Made by a program: the position numbers and the translations under genes. A stretch of 64,000 bases of DNA from Sphingomonas sp. So64.6b (lineage in GTDB: Bacteria > Pseudomonadota > Alphaproteobacteria > Sphingomonadales > Sphingomonadaceae), in the NCBI RefSeq assembly GCF_014171475.1, contig NZ_CP048817.1, positions 2,170,001 through 2,234,000 on the forward strand, read 5' to 3'. Shown piece by piece: positions 63,864 to 64,000 of the stretch (position 1 is the first letter of the stretch; each line of letters opens with the position of its first letter). The notes below the pieces were generated by a model. That model made no database searches. It had not been told where the DNA came from and worked only from the letters and a program-made list of their open reading frames with translations.

Positions 63864-64000
63864 TCAGCGCGCGATGCGCGACGCGATCAGCGCGACCAGG
63901 GCTTCGCAGCCGGCGGCATCCTCTGCATCGAAACGCGCGGCGCTCGGGCTGTCGAGGTCAAGCACGCCGAACAGCTGCCCATGATGAACGATCGGCACGA
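63864..64000 (-). CDS. GAF-domain protein, free Met-R-sulfoxide reductase-like (5' part outside window)
   Basis: Only the last 45 codons are inside the window. The translation VPIVHHGQLFGVLDLDSPSAARFDAEDAAGCEALVALIAS matches the end of GAF-domain free methionine-R-sulfoxide reductases (fRMsr), which have I(V/P)xxGxxxGVLDxDSPxxxRFDxxD. The catalytic cysteines lie upstream of this segment and cannot be checked. Stop at 63864. The 110-base gap to the RcnB-like start holds nothing notable. Confidence 0.8.
   Translation of the reverse strand, partial: VPIVHHGQLFGVLDLDSPSAARFDAEDAAGCEALVALIASRIAR

Overview
The window is GC-rich, almost fully coding DNA from an alphaproteobacterium, most likely a sphingomonad (Sphingomonas or a close relative). 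I infer this from three TonB-dependent receptors (one of the Caulobacter type), a class III PHA synthase, a split E2/E3 pyruvate dehydrogenase locus, and the protein sequences in general. No phage, transposase, CRISPR array or plasmid gene was seen, so this looks like an ordinary chromosome segment with several accessory cassettes.

Layout. 0.3-2.6 kb: recJ, a VOC protein and tRNA-Glu(UUC). 3.0-4.9 kb: an unusual membrane protein that joins a YcxB-like domain to a C13 (legumain-like, caspase-fold) peptidase domain. 4.9-7.1 kb: a siderophore-type TonB receptor with a palindromic operator candidate upstream. 7.4-12.3 kb: a CPA1 antiporter, small or exported proteins of unknown role, and an AI-2E/PerM family exporter. 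12.3-18.6 kb: relics of a TetR and a LysR regulator flank a group with a secreted metallo-beta-lactamase-fold hydrolase and a receptor/beta-propeller pair. 18.8-29.6 kb: a tightly packed eight-gene minus-strand operon (TonB receptor, GH1 beta-glucosidase, sugar-type MFS, amidase, second MFS, TetR, sugar-lactone oxidase, D-threonine-aldolase-like enzyme). It looks like a complete uptake and breakdown route for a glycosylated amide-like compound. 29.7-32.3 kb: a four-gene minus-strand cassette (HPr-kinase-like protein, sulfotransferase, PqqD/RRE protein, lasso-peptide B2-like protease). It resembles RiPP maturation but has no visible precursor or cyclase.

32.4-38.6 kb: housekeeping genes (ABC-F, Gre-factor-like, YhiN-type flavoprotein, DEAD-box helicase with a DbpA-type domain, UPF0178). 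A compound inverted repeat lies directly in front of the flavoprotein gene, which lacks a normal start codon. 38.7-44.6 kb: a complete RND tripartite efflux operon. 44.6-52.8 kb: a carbon-storage and lipid locus with a short PhaE-like subunit, class III PhaC, a GNAT enzyme, an alpha/beta hydrolase, a phasin, a wax ester synthase/DGAT with a long basic tail, and a self-sufficient P450-BM3-like fatty-acid hydroxylase. 53.3-57.3 kb: a polytopic glycosyltransferase-like protein, a bactofilin, a MAPEG protein, a GFA protein and a secreted amidohydrolase. 57.4-60.7 kb: lpdA, a YciA-type thioesterase, a small membrane protein and the PDH E2 subunit. 60.8-64 kb: a universal stress protein, a secreted M28 peptidase, an RcnB-like protein, and the 3' end of a GAF-domain (free methionine-R-sulfoxide reductase-like) gene cut by the window edge.

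All functional names rest on motif and family recognition by eye. No database search was run.
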